DNA of 47,809 nucleotides. Origin: a virus. The stretch is from IMG/VR virus record IMGVR_UViG_3300041414_000018, positions 1 to 47,809 of that record. One strand, written 5' to 3'. A model generated the notes under the pieces. That model was not told where the DNA came from and searched no databases. It was given only the letters and a program-made list of their open reading frames with translations. The translations under genes were made by a program, and so were the position numbers. Position 1 is the stretch's first letter. Every line of letters begins with the position of its first letter. Positions 30,719-39,173 of the stretch are shown piece by piece.

Positions 30719-31774
30719 GTGCCAACAGTCAATTCGCTCACCGCTCCGCAGATCGCCGACCTCGTCATCACCACCCTTTCCGACCTGGGCGAGATGCGGT
30801 TCACCGACATCTCCTCGAACCTCCAAGACCATACGGCGATGCGGAACTTGCTCCGCAAGAACCGCGTGTCCCTGGAGAGCGGTAAAGGCATCCAGTGGGA
30901 CGTGATGATCAACCAGTCCGGAGCCGCCGCCAACGTCGGCCTCGGTGCTTCGGATATCGTCAACATCCCCGACCTCGGAACGCAAGCGTCGATGGACTGG
31001 CGGAACTCGGTCAGTTCCTACGCCTTGATCGGCCAGACCATCGCCATGAACCGCACGCCGCGGCGGATCGTGGACTACGTGAAGTGGCAACGCTTCGGTT
31101 GTTTGATCTCGCTCGCCGAACTGATGGAGCGGAACTTCTGGGGACCGCCCGTAGCCCTCTCCGATAACCTCACTCCGTGGGGCGTCAACACCTGGATCGT
31201 CAAGAACGCCACGCAAGGATTCAACGGCGGTGCCCCGTCCGGTTACACAACCATCGGCGGCATCAACCCATCGACCGTTCCCAACTGGAATAACTGGACT
31301 GATCAATACGTCTCGGTGTCCCGCGACGACCTGATCCGCCGCATGCGTCAAGCGGCAACGAAGGTTCGGTTCAAGCCGACGGTGGATGGGATTCCGACCT
31401 TCGACACCGGCGAAGAGAACGGCTACTACACGAATTACACGGTGATCGGCTACTTGGAAGAAGCGGCGGAATCGCAGAACGACAACCTCGGCAACGACCT
31501 GGCGAGCATGGACGGCAAGGTTGCCTTCCGGCGGGTGGGGGTGATGTACGTTCCGCTCCTGGATGCCGACACCACGAACCCGATCTACGGTATCAACTGG
31601 GGGCTGTTCAAGACCTTCGTGCTGGCGGGCTGGTGGCTCCGCGAGACCAGCGTTCCGGTTTATCCCGGCCAGCACACGATGTCGGCACAGTTCGTCGATC
31701 TCACTTACCAGTTCGGCTTGCGGGATCGCCGCCGACATTGGGTGATCGCAACGGGTACCAGCTACCCCTCCTAA
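30719..31774 (+). CDS. Major capsid protein
   Basis: This 351-residue product starts from GTG after GGGAG. The N-terminal region (IADLVITTLSDLGEMRFTDISSNLQDH), SGKGIQWDVMINQSGAAANVGL and a WRNSVSSYALIGQTIAMN stretch resemble a capsid family I recall from related phages. Its place after a scaffold-like gene and before neck genes supports the call. It forms the icosahedral head. A 24-residue part of its N-terminus recurs in the gene at 27830. Confidence 0.88.
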   Translation: MPTVNSLTAPQIADLVITTLSDLGEMRFTDISSNLQDHTAMRNLLRKNRVSLESGKGIQWDVMINQSGAAANVGLGASDIVNIPDLGTQASMDWRNSVSSYALIGQTIAMNRTPRRIVDYVKWQRFGCLISLAELMERNFWGPPVALSDNLTPWGVNTWIVKNATQGFNGGAPSGYTTIGGINPSTVPNWNNWTDQYVSVSRDDLIRRMRQAATKVRFKPTVDGIPTFDTGEENGYYTNYTVIGYLEEAAESQNDNLGNDLASMDGKVAFRRVGVMYVPLLDADTTNPIYGINWGLFKTFVLAGWWLRETSVPVYPGQHTMSAQFVDLTYQFGLRDRRRHWVIATGTSYPS

Positions 31775-31809
31775 TCTAACGCAAGTTGTAGCAACAATAG
31801 AGGCTTGTT

Positions 31810-32409
31810 ATGCACCCGTCCGAAGGCATCGAATTCATCCGCATGGGCTGTCCGGTCGCGTTGGGCGGCTCGGTCGAACCGGGCGAGGCCGTAGCCCGTG
31901 CCCGCCCTCCGTTGTGTCCCTTCGGCTGTGCCGTCCAGCAACACGACGACAAGGGGTTCTGCTCGCATCTGGTGGGCTTCACCGATGGCCGGCAGGACAA
32001 GAACAAGGCTGGCGAACTCGTCACGGTCTACGAGCATCACCGCAAGGTGAAAGGCGAGTGGGTCACCGGCGAGATGGAAGTGAAAAGGGAGGACGATGGT
32101 GGTGTCCAGGAATACTCGGTCTGGCGTATCCTCCAGCCCACCGATATCATCGTCCACATCAACAACGGCAAAACCGGCAAGTCGTTCGCCGGTACGCAAT
32201 GGGCCAGGGTCTACCGCCCCAAGCTGGGGGAAACGCCGGTCTTCCGCCCCGGTTCGAGCCAGACGCCGGACATGAGCCAGCTTCAGAAGGTTCTGGCGGC
32301 ACAGGAAGACCGCATCAAGAAGCAAGAACTCATCATCGACAAGCTCGTGAAGGAAGTCGGTATCCCGGTCGATGACCTTGACCTCAACCTCGAAGGAGCC
32401 CAAGCGTGA
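31810..32409 (+). CDS. Hypothetical head-region protein
   Basis: This 199-residue protein has a CPFGCAVQQH cysteine pair, a central mixed part with WRILQPTDIIVHINNGKTG, and a C-terminal helical tail (VLAAQEDRIKKQELIIDKLVKEV) that could coil. It follows the capsid gene, where decoration proteins often occur. Role unknown. Confidence 0.7.
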   Translation: MHPSEGIEFIRMGCPVALGGSVEPGEAVARARPPLCPFGCAVQQHDDKGFCSHLVGFTDGRQDKNKAGELVTVYEHHRKVKGEWVTGEMEVKREDDGGVQEYSVWRILQPTDIIVHINNGKTGKSFAGTQWARVYRPKLGETPVFRPGSSQTPDMSQLQKVLAAQEDRIKKQELIIDKLVKEVGIPVDDLDLNLEGAQA

Positions 32410-33518
32410 CGGAACGAGAAGCACAAGCCATGATCGCGTTCGACCAGATCGCTCTTCGGGCTGCTGAAGAGTTGGCGATACACGAGGCGTCGATCCTAAA
32501 CGCGGTCAAAACGATCAATTATCTGGCCAACGCTACGGTCAACACAGAGCGAGGACCATCGGAAATCGTTTGGGGCGGCACCGGTCCACTACAAGGAGCG
32601 GCACCCAACGCATGGGTCGAGGATTTTATTCAAGACCCGCGTCTTGGAATGCACTTCTTCGACGACTTCTTGATGACCGGATCAGGGCCAGCCGTTTCGG
32701 GTGCCGCGTATCTCGGCTCAATGGGCCAGTGGTCGATCTATCTCGGTTCGACCGCCGCATTAGCCGATGGTGGGATCATCGGCGGCGGCATCCAATTCGT
32801 GCCGGGATCGATTGCCGTATCTTCAGGAGCGTCCACACCCACCACTGCGATATCGAGCATGGTTGGGTCGTTCCAGATCACAGCTAACTCTTCCGGAACA
32901 TCGGCCCTCCAAGGCAAGATGGCTTTCGAAGCTAGAGTTATGCTCACGTCCGTTACCGACGTGAAGCGTGGGGCTTTCGTTGGTCTTTGCGACCAGGGTA
33001 TTCCGCAGGCGAACCTGCCATTCACAGTCGTCTCTGGCGGATCGACGAACGAATTGACCAGCACGCGAAACCTGATTGGGTTCTACGCTCCGTCATCCGG
33101 TGGCCCGGACTGGAACTTCGTCTTTCAATTGGCTTCCACAGCACCGGTATTCCCGACCGGCCTTCAGTCCCTCGTTTCGACCGTGACGGGGACCTCAATT
33201 GCGGCGGGTACGTTCTACAAACTCGGATTTGTCTACGACGTCAAACCTCAAAATACCCTCATCGGAACCGCTTCTACTGGCCAGACAGCCGCAACACAGG
33301 CCGGAGCGATGTTGAAGGTTTACGTCAACGGCATTCAGGCCGCAGCCTTCCTCACGCAAGCGGCCAACATCCTCACGGCCAGCTTCCCGACCGGGATCAT
33401 GGGTCCAATCGCGGCTTTCGTGAACGTCTCAAACTCGGGCACTTCCAACTCCGGCACTACACTCTCGGGCAAGATGACCCTAGATTGGATTCGTGTCGCA
33501 CAAGTTCTTCTCGCGTAA
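32406..33518 (+). CDS. Structural protein, lectin-like candidate
   Basis: This 370-residue protein has a helical first 60 residues, then a Gly/Ser/Thr-rich beta region (FDDFLMTGSGP, KMAFEARVMLTSV, GFYAPSSGGPDWNF) of the pattern seen in jelly-roll or concanavalin-like phage proteins. A capsid decoration or adhesin role is inferred. The GTG start overlaps the preceding stop (GTGA). Confidence 0.72.
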   Translation: MTEREAQAMIAFDQIALRAAEELAIHEASILNAVKTINYLANATVNTERGPSEIVWGGTGPLQGAAPNAWVEDFIQDPRLGMHFFDDFLMTGSGPAVSGAAYLGSMGQWSIYLGSTAALADGGIIGGGIQFVPGSIAVSSGASTPTTAISSMVGSFQITANSSGTSALQGKMAFEARVMLTSVTDVKRGAFVGLCDQGIPQANLPFTVVSGGSTNELTSTRNLIGFYAPSSGGPDWNFVFQLASTAPVFPTGLQSLVSTVTGTSIAAGTFYKLGFVYDVKPQNTLIGTASTGQTAATQAGAMLKVYVNGIQAAAFLTQAANILTASFPTGIMGPIAAFVNVSNSGTSNSGTTLSGKMTLDWIRVAQVLLA

Positions 33519-33524
33519 AACGCG

Positions 33525-33551
33525 GAGGGTGCATCAACCTGATGTACCCTC
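33525..33551. repeat. 27-bp palindrome copy 10
   Basis: The arms are GAGGGTGCATCAA and CTGATGTACCCTC around C. A CTCCCAGGAG leader follows at 33556. Confidence 0.92.
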
Positions 33552-33555
33552 CCAC

Positions 33556-33565
33556 CTCCCAGGAG
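33556..33565 (+). promoter_or_regulatory. CTCCCAGGAG ribosome-binding leader
   Basis: It follows palindrome copy 10 by four bases and precedes the ATG at 33572. Confidence 0.75.
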
Positions 33566-33571
33566 TATCGG

Positions 33572-34426
33572 ATGCAAACCCAGACAGCGATCGCACCGGC
33601 GGTCGCTCAAGAAAGCCCTCGCCCCGTCTTGCGTGGTGGGATTGAACCCGCCAAGAAAGCCTCGATTGCCGTCCTCACGCCGACTCTCGGCCCGGTCCAC
33701 ATCCTCTGGCACATGGCGTTGCTGAACATGATCTGGCCGATGAACACCGGCAAGATCATCATCCCCTTCATCGACCGCGTTGGCGGCCAGATCGGTCAGG
33801 TTCGGAACCAACTCGTCAAGCAGATCCTCGACTACGACGAGAACAATCGCGAGGCCATCGTAACCCACGTCATGTGGATCGATGACGATGTGATCGTGAA
33901 CCCCTCCGTGATGCTGGCCCTCCTGTCCCACAACGCCGACATCGCCGCTGGCGTGTACTTCGGCAAGAACGACTTCGACCATCCGCTCATGTTCCCATCG
34001 GCCTCGGGCGGAACGCTGAAGTTCCGGCCGGCCGAGTCCCTCGAAGATCCCGAACGGTGCGTTGAGGTCTACGGCTGGCCGCAGGGCTTGAGTCTCGTCA
34101 AGACCGAAGTGTACAAGCGGATGCGGGACGAACTCGATTTGCCCAAGGACGAGTACGGCAACCCATCGTGGTATCGGCAACCTGGATTCGGCGTCGAACA
34201 AGACGGTCAGGTCGTCACCGGCGGAACGGAAGACTTCCCGTTCTTCGAGAACTGCTCACTCCTCGGTTACCGGGCCATTGTGGACCAGTGCAAACACGCC
34301 TTCGGTTGGCACTTCTCGATGGCCGAAAAGTGTGCGTATCCCAAGTTGCAGTGGGAGATGTGCCTGCGGAAAGAGCCAATCGTTTGGCCTGCCAAGGGCG
34401 ACAGAAAGGAGGTGGTCTGGTCATGA
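33572..34426 (+). CDS. Glycosyltransferase family 2-like protein
   Basis: This 284-residue protein has a GT-A type pattern: a SIAVLTPTLG start strand, an Arg/Gln-rich segment, and a catalytic metal site WIDDDVIV with Asp104-Asp106. It uses a sugar nucleotide to add a sugar. Its position among capsid and neck genes, beside a SAM methyltransferase, suggests modification of a virion protein or of host surface glycans. The acceptor is not known. Confidence 0.85.
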   Translation: MQTQTAIAPAVAQESPRPVLRGGIEPAKKASIAVLTPTLGPVHILWHMALLNMIWPMNTGKIIIPFIDRVGGQIGQVRNQLVKQILDYDENNREAIVTHVMWIDDDVIVNPSVMLALLSHNADIAAGVYFGKNDFDHPLMFPSASGGTLKFRPAESLEDPERCVEVYGWPQGLSLVKTEVYKRMRDELDLPKDEYGNPSWYRQPGFGVEQDGQVVTGGTEDFPFFENCSLLGYRAIVDQCKHAFGWHFSMAEKCAYPKLQWEMCLRKEPIVWPAKGDRKEVVWS

Positions 34427-34548
34427 GCGACTTCATCCCGCATTGCAAACGGGCGTGGAAGCAGTTTTGGCAAGATGCTGGACCTCTTACCTATTTAGCT
34501 ATGGCGATGGTTGTGATCGGTCTTTTTCTCATGTCCATTGGCAAATAA
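34423..34548 (+). CDS. Very small membrane protein
   Basis: This 41-residue protein begins MSDFIPHCKRAWKQFW, then a hydrophobic YLAMAMVVIGLFLMSIG segment. AAGGAGG precedes the ATG, which overlaps the glycosyltransferase stop (ATGA). Possibly it anchors a partner in the membrane. Confidence 0.75.
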   Translation: MSDFIPHCKRAWKQFWQDAGPLTYLAMAMVVIGLFLMSIGK

Positions 34549-34549
34549 C

Positions 34550-34559
34550 CTCCCAGGAG
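34550..34559 (+). promoter_or_regulatory. CTCCCAGGAG ribosome-binding leader
   Basis: This copy is not accompanied by a palindrome. It precedes the methyltransferase ATG at 34565 by five bases. Confidence 0.72.
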
Positions 34560-34564
34560 TAATC

Positions 34565-35185
34565 ATGCGTTACATTCTTCACGTCGGCTGCGGGTCCAAG
34601 GTCAACAAGGTTCCCCGCGAATACGCGACCTACAAGGAAGCGCGCCTCGACTGCAATCCACAGGTCGAGCCAGACCTTTTGGCTTCGATTGTGGCCATGC
34701 CGATGATCGCAGACGAGTCGTACGAGGCCATCTTCGCCTCTCACGTCCTCGAACACCTTTACTGCCACGAGGTGGCGATGGCTCTGAGCGAGCTATTCCG
34801 CATCCTCAAACCCGGCGGCGTTCTCGACATCGCCGTGCCGGACCTTCAGTGCATCGGCGGCAAGCTGGCGCTCGATCAGGCCGATTACGCCATCTACAAC
34901 TCGCCGATTGGAACCATTGCTCCGCTCGACATGATCTACGGCCACCGGGGATCGGTCGGTGCCGGAAATCTGTTCATGGGTCACAAGTTTGGCTTCACGC
35001 AAGGCGTCCTGAAGCGGTATCTTCAAAATGCGGGTTTCAACGATATGGAGATCGACCGCAAGACCGAGTACGAGTTGAAGGTTAAGGCCACGAAGAAGAA
35101 CGACTCGATCTTCGGCGTCGGCGGTGCCGCTGAAGGCATTCCGAACGCGGCAGAACAGCAAACTCTGGATGGAGTTCACGTATAG
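34565..35185 (+). CDS. SAM-dependent methyltransferase
   Basis: This 206-residue protein has the class I fold: motif I HVGCGS at 6-11, an acidic Asp29, ASHVLEHL at 58-65 (motif IV-like), and ILKPGGVLDIAVPDL at 80-94. It lacks a target base domain, so it is not a DNA methyltransferase. It resembles Methyltransf_11 enzymes that act on small molecules, sugars or proteins. Coupled in place with a glycosyltransferase, it could modify a glycan. The ATG at 34565 has a CTCCCAGGAG leader. Confidence 0.85.
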   Translation: MRYILHVGCGSKVNKVPREYATYKEARLDCNPQVEPDLLASIVAMPMIADESYEAIFASHVLEHLYCHEVAMALSELFRILKPGGVLDIAVPDLQCIGGKLALDQADYAIYNSPIGTIAPLDMIYGHRGSVGAGNLFMGHKFGFTQGVLKRYLQNAGFNDMEIDRKTEYELKVKATKKNDSIFGVGGAAEGIPNAAEQQTLDGVHV

Positions 35186-35206
35186 TGCCAGGGTTACCAC
35201 TGGCTC

Positions 35207-35240
35207 ACGCCGCTGGGTGTATGCGATCATCCAGCGGCGT
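35207..35240. terminator. Perfect 10-bp inverted repeat
   Basis: ACGCCGCTGG and CCAGCGGCGT surround a 14-base loop, just after the methyltransferase gene, followed by AATTCTTG. The stem is strong and intergenic. A rightward terminator is plausible, though the T-rich tract is short. Confidence 0.45.
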
Positions 35241-35260
35241 AATTCTTGAGGTGTGATACA

Positions 35261-35407
35261 ATGCCAGCCAAGTCACAAGCCCAGAGAAAATGGGCGTTCG
35301 GCGTTAAAGGAAAGAAGTGGGCCAAGGCCCATCATTACGACAACCCCGGAAAACTACCGGCTCGCGTAAAGCCGAAGAAGAAGGGGAAAAAGAAGAGGAA
35401 GTCATGA
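35261..35407 (+). CDS. Small basic DUF3008-like protein
   Basis: This 48-residue, lysine-rich protein begins MPAKSQAQRKWAFGV and is among the most basic of the genome. The MPAKSxAQ start is typical of small phage proteins of the DUF3008 type. It overlaps the next gene (ATGA). It may bind DNA inside the head; unproven. Confidence 0.75.
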   Translation: MPAKSQAQRKWAFGVKGKKWAKAHHYDNPGKLPARVKPKKKGKKKRKS

Positions 35408-35688
35408 TCAAGCCAACGGTTGGTCGAGTTGTCTGGTACTACAAGTACGTCAAAGGCCAGGGCCATAAAGGTCCACTTGCCGCACTTGTGGCCTTCGTTC
35501 ATTCCGACATTTTCGTTAATCTGGCCGTATCGGACGAGAATGGCAACATGAGGTCTGAAACCTCTGTTCGCCTCATCCAAGAGAATGATGAGGCTCCGAT
35601 GCAAGACTACTGCGGATGGATGCCTTACCAAGTCGGGCAGGCAAAGAAGACCGAGGCAGCGGAAGCCGCACTCAAGGAGAAGCGATGA
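35404..35688 (+). CDS. Conserved-looking phage protein
   Basis: This 94-residue protein begins MIKPTVGRVVWYYKYV and has the LAALVAFVHSDIFVNLAVSDENG segment plus YCGWMPYQVGQAKK. I recall this arrangement from a small protein widespread in phages, of unknown role. It overlaps both neighbours by four bases. Confidence 0.78.
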   Translation: MIKPTVGRVVWYYKYVKGQGHKGPLAALVAFVHSDIFVNLAVSDENGNMRSETSVRLIQENDEAPMQDYCGWMPYQVGQAKKTEAAEAALKEKR

Positions 35689-36029
35689 GCAAGAAACACG
35701 GCCACACTGGCCACAAACACGAGATCGCCAAGGCCCACGGCCACATGGCCGATCCGGCCCCGAAAGCGAACAAGGCGATGGACTCCGGCATCTACGCCAC
35801 CGGCATCGGCCACGACAAGATGGCCCACGGAACCCACCACGCGGCCAACGCCCACCACGGCATGAGCGAAGGCATGGGTCCGACCGGCGAACACGGCACG
35901 GTGTCGATGAAGGGTTCGCACCTCGGCTGCAACGAGTGCCACGAGGACGACTACAAGGCCGGATCTGGCTCCGGCGAAGGCGACATGGGCGGTGAAGATC
36001 ACTCCGGCGGCGAATCGAGCAAGGGGTGA
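35685..36029 (+). CDS. Histidine-rich protein with CXXCH motif
   Basis: This 114-residue protein contains 16 His, many in pairs (HHAANAHH), with Lys and Gly. Near residues 82-86 it has CNECH, the CXXCH pattern used for covalent heme attachment in c-type cytochromes. No signal peptide is visible, so heme attachment is not supported and metal binding is more likely. Its low complexity is unusual for this region. It starts as ATGA overlap. Confidence 0.78.
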   Translation: MSKKHGHTGHKHEIAKAHGHMADPAPKANKAMDSGIYATGIGHDKMAHGTHHAANAHHGMSEGMGPTGEHGTVSMKGSHLGCNECHEDDYKAGSGSGEGDMGGEDHSGGESSKG

Positions 36030-36035
36030 AACCGG

Positions 36036-36062
36036 GAGGGTGTCTCAACTTGATACACCCTC
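36036..36062. repeat. 27-bp palindrome copy 11
   Basis: The arms are GAGGGTGTCTCAA and TTGATACACCCTC around C, identical to copy 1. It is before the neck gene at 36085. Confidence 0.93.
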
Positions 36063-36084
36063 CACTCTCCAACGAAGTTAAGCG

Positions 36085-36903
36085 ATGCCCGAACCCACCC
36101 TCGCCATCAAGTACCAGGAGTTGCAAGCGGAGATCGGCGAATGGGCCGGTTGGGGCAAAGGCGTTAACTATGGGGAAAAACCCTGGACCAAGGACAAGCT
36201 CAACCGCATCACATCCGTACTCAAATCCGGCCTGAGACGCTTCTACTATCCACCGCTCCTGCAAGGCCAGACCGCCGCTTACGCCTGGAGCTTCCTCAAG
36301 CCCGTGGCGAGCATCGCCTTCCCGCAAGGCGGTCAATGGGTGGAGATGCCCGACGACTTCGGCCAGCCCGAGGGGCGACTGACCGTCACTTCGCCCGTGA
36401 CCCAGACACCTTGGCCCCTCGACCTGTGCGGCATCGGCGTCATCAACGAGTTGTACCAGGTCGATCCGACGATTAGTGGTCGCCCCTGGAAGGCGGCACT
36501 CACGCCCACGAAGGGCACCTATCCGACCGGCGGTCAGCAGTGGCAGTTGTGGATCTATCCGTTGGCGGACCAGAACTACACCTTCCAGATGCAGTACTAC
36601 ATAAACCCAAATTACCTCTCCGGCGACCTTCCCTACGCCTATGGCGGTCCGGAGCATCACGAGACGCTCCTGGAGTCCTGTCTCGCTGCCGCCGAAGAGC
36701 GGCTCGACAATATGCCCTTTGGCCAGGGGCCGCATTCCATCGCCTTCATGTCCCGACTGGCGGCGTCGATCTCAATGGATGCCCGACTGAAGCCGCAACG
36801 TCTGGGCCGCAACCTCGACCGAAGCGACGGCTACGGCGACTTCGACCGCTCGCTCCTGCACTGGTTCGGCGGCTCAATCACATACAACGGGATGCCTCTC
36901 TAA
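36085..36903 (+). CDS. Head-tail connector / adaptor candidate
   Basis: This 272-residue protein has the order typical of adaptor proteins: ITSVLKSGLRRFYYP (residues about 40-55), a beta part with WPLDLCGIGVINELY, and the C-terminal helix HHETLLESCLAAAEERLD. I recall comparable patterns in short-tailed phage connectors (gp11-like). It would join portal to tail. The call rests on pattern and gene order, not on a motif. Confidence 0.75.
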   Translation: MPEPTLAIKYQELQAEIGEWAGWGKGVNYGEKPWTKDKLNRITSVLKSGLRRFYYPPLLQGQTAAYAWSFLKPVASIAFPQGGQWVEMPDDFGQPEGRLTVTSPVTQTPWPLDLCGIGVINELYQVDPTISGRPWKAALTPTKGTYPTGGQQWQLWIYPLADQNYTFQMQYYINPNYLSGDLPYAYGGPEHHETLLESCLAAAEERLDNMPFGQGPHSIAFMSRLAASISMDARLKPQRLGRNLDRSDGYGDFDRSLLHWFGGSITYNGMPL

Positions 36904-37490
36904 TGCCAGCCTTCACGATCAGCACGCTCAGTTCGCGGATGCAGGTGACAAACACCGGCGGCAACTCCACCGCCGCGAGTCTCGTCGAACCCGTGCCGCA
37001 GACCGGCAATCCTTCGAGAGCCGCGGTATCGAGCGGTGTCGTTTCTGTTGGCGACGGAGTTATTCCGCTGGGAGATGGCGGTTCCGAATGTGCCTCGGCA
37101 ATCATGCTGATGTTCTTCGGCGTCGGCACCAACGGTCAGAGCTTCAACTGCAACATCTACGGCTGGTCGCTGGTCGATCCGCCCGTGGGGGCCAACCTCG
37201 GCTCGGAACTCTGGCTGCCGCATCCGCTCATCACCCTTACCTCGATCACGCTCAACAGCAGCATTCCCGGCGTGCTGAACACAGCCGTACCCGCCACGAA
37301 CTACTTCGCCTCGGCCATGACCATCGGCCTCGGTGCCTCCGGCGTGAACTACGACATCATCAGCCCCGGCAGCGGGACGGCCGAGATCGCCAGCATCGTC
37401 ATCTCGACAAAAGGAATCCGGTGGGCCGAACTCCGATTCAACATGAACTCCTCCGCCACGAGTGGCAACGCTGTCTGGAAGCGAATGTGA
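36903..37490 (+). CDS. Structural protein candidate
   Basis: This 195-residue protein begins MPAFTISTLSSRMQVTN and is Ser/Thr/Gly-rich, beta-rich and low in charge. Its start overlaps the connector stop (TAATG). It probably belongs to the neck or tail. No family recognised. Confidence 0.72.
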   Translation: MPAFTISTLSSRMQVTNTGGNSTAASLVEPVPQTGNPSRAAVSSGVVSVGDGVIPLGDGGSECASAIMLMFFGVGTNGQSFNCNIYGWSLVDPPVGANLGSELWLPHPLITLTSITLNSSIPGVLNTAVPATNYFASAMTIGLGASGVNYDIISPGSGTAEIASIVISTKGIRWAELRFNMNSSATSGNAVWKRM

Positions 37491-38182
37491 TCTACAACGC
37501 CGGGCCTATGACGTGGATGGAGCCTTTCGGAGTCGGCCTGGGCGTCGGCTCCGCGACGGGCGGCACGACGGTCGTTGGCCCGCAGCTACGCGGCTCCCCG
37601 ACAACCGGCGTCCTCACGGCGACGGGAGCGGTGCCCCTCCCCGCCACTCTCAGCGGTGACTGGGTTCTTGTGGTGATAGCCGCCTCTCTCACTCTCAGCC
37701 GCACAGGGCCGACCACGCCCTCAGGATGGACGCAGACCGCAACTCAGGAATCGAGCAGCACCGATTCCCAAATCTGGGCCTACACGATCCAAGCCAGCGG
37801 CCCTGGCACGACTTTCACATCCCCCCAAAGCGTCAGCCGGGGCGTCTACAACGCGTACGTTATCCAGAGTTCCGCCGGGGTCGATGTTTCCGGAACGGCA
37901 ACGAACAATACAACGACGATCAGTTCCCCGGCGGTCGATGCCACGGGGAGCAACGATTTGGTGATCTCGTGCTTCGGGGGATACGCTGGTGGTCTGACCG
38001 TGACGATTGGAACGCCCTCAGCGGGAACGCCAACGGCCCAACAGACCAACACGAGTACGGACTCGATTGCTCTTGTAACCAGCTACCAGAAGCTCAACGT
38101 CAGCGGGGAAACGACGGCGGTTACGGCATCGCTTACCGGAACGACGCAGGAGTGGGACTCGATAACCGTAGCTTTCAAGTGA
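37487..38182 (+). CDS. Structural protein, repetitive beta domain
   Basis: This 231-residue product starts from GTG at 37487, overlapping the upstream stop (GTGA). Its WVLVVIAASLTLSRTGPTTPSGWT and SSTDSQIWAYTIQASGP segments fit a beta-sandwich pattern seen in many virion proteins. It recalls the N-terminal domain of the protein at 212-1996. Surface or tail location inferred. Confidence 0.75.
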   Translation: MIYNAGPMTWMEPFGVGLGVGSATGGTTVVGPQLRGSPTTGVLTATGAVPLPATLSGDWVLVVIAASLTLSRTGPTTPSGWTQTATQESSSTDSQIWAYTIQASGPGTTFTSPQSVSRGVYNAYVIQSSAGVDVSGTATNNTTTISSPAVDATGSNDLVISCFGGYAGGLTVTIGTPSAGTPTAQQTNTSTDSIALVTSYQKLNVSGETTAVTASLTGTTQEWDSITVAFK

Positions 38183-38189
38183 GGCAGTC

Positions 38190-38363
38190 ATGGCCAAGAG
38201 CAAATCCCACCCAGGATTCAAAGCCGTACAAGCCAAGATCGCGAAGCGAGTTGGCTCCAAGCAGAAAGCCGGAGCTATCCTCGCTTCCGCGACCCGTAAG
38301 GCTTCCAAGTCCGCCAAGAAGGCCAACCCGCGGCTCAAACGCGTGAAAGGAAAGAAGAAATGA
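38190..38363 (+). CDS. Small basic phage protein
   Basis: This 57-residue gene, short for callers, begins MAKSKSHPGFKAVQAKIA and is rich in Lys and Ala. I recall a small basic protein with GFKxxQAKIAK and AGAILASATRKAS from many phages; its function is not established. It overlaps the next gene (ATGA). It may bind nucleic acid in the head. Confidence 0.78.
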   Translation: MAKSKSHPGFKAVQAKIAKRVGSKQKAGAILASATRKASKSAKKANPRLKRVKGKKK

Positions 38364-38818
38364 ACGCACGAGCTATCCGCCGCTTCCTGAAGCAGTTGCC
38401 GAACGACGTACTTCAAATTGCGTCTACCGGCACAACTCAACTCGACGGCGACGAGTTGGCCAACCGCATCATCGCACTCAACGTCGCGGCTGGTGCCACT
38501 GTTTCCTTTCCACGGACGACCGGCTCCGGGATGACCTTCTGGGTTGTCGTTCTCAAAGTATCGACCACCGGATACATCCTCGATTGCGACCCGACGACGG
38601 ACGGCTTCTACGGCTCGATCTCGGTGAACCTCACCGGCTCGACGAGCACCGGCTTCGCCTCCGGCACGTCGAGCAATAACGTCATCACTCTGAACGGCAC
38701 AACGACGGGCGGTTCTCAGATTGGTGATACACTGCAATTCATCGACCTCGCGGCTGGCACCTGGGCCGTTTCCGGAGACATCATCGGCACCGGTTCTGTC
38801 GCCACACCGTTCAGTTGA
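38360..38818 (+). CDS. Structural protein candidate
   Basis: This 152-residue protein begins MNARAIRRFLKQLPNDV, then is Ser/Thr/Gly-rich and beta-rich to the end (SVNLTGSTSTGFASGTSSN). Likely a small virion protein. It ends just before a palindrome copy. Confidence 0.7.
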   Translation: MNARAIRRFLKQLPNDVLQIASTGTTQLDGDELANRIIALNVAAGATVSFPRTTGSGMTFWVVVLKVSTTGYILDCDPTTDGFYGSISVNLTGSTSTGFASGTSSNNVITLNGTTTGGSQIGDTLQFIDLAAGTWAVSGDIIGTGSVATPFS

Positions 38819-38821
38819 TCG

Positions 38822-38848
38822 GAGGGTGCATCAAGTTGATGTACCCTC
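38822..38848. repeat. 27-bp palindrome copy 12
   Basis: The arms are GAGGGTGCATCAA and TTGATGTACCCTC around G. The only non-Watson-Crick pair would be G-U in RNA. A CTCCCAGGAG leader follows at 38857. Confidence 0.93.
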
Positions 38849-38856
38849 GCCTCTAC

Positions 38857-38866
38857 CTCCCAGGAG
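38857..38866 (+). promoter_or_regulatory. CTCCCAGGAG ribosome-binding leader
   Basis: It follows palindrome copy 12 and precedes the ATG at 38873. Confidence 0.75.
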
Positions 38867-38872
38867 TAACTC

Positions 38873-39157
38873 ATGACCCCGCTCATCATCCCCGACATCC
38901 ACGAGAAGCTATCGCAAGACGTGGTTGGCGGACGTCCCGCTCCCGTGGCCCAGATCATCGTTAGCCTCTTGCCGAACGGCATGGTTATCGCAGACTTCTC
39001 CGGTATACCCAGTCGGCAGGTGGCCAACATGATGATGTCCACCGCCCATCAGGATCTCGTCGAAGTGTGCCGATCTGCCGAACGGGGGCCGCAATCCCGC
39101 ATCGGCGTTGTGACCGACCCGCAAGCAATCGCCAAGTTGAACACGGGAAAGCGATAA
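38873..39157 (+). CDS. Hypothetical protein
   Basis: This 94-residue protein has a beta strand and helix order (APVAQIIVSLLPNGMVIADF) and ends with a basic TGKR. It sits between a structural gene and membrane-associated genes. No family recognised. Confidence 0.7.
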   Translation: MTPLIIPDIHEKLSQDVVGGRPAPVAQIIVSLLPNGMVIADFSGIPSRQVANMMMSTAHQDLVEVCRSAERGPQSRIGVVTDPQAIAKLNTGKR

Positions 39158-39173
39158 TCCGAAAGGACCTGCC

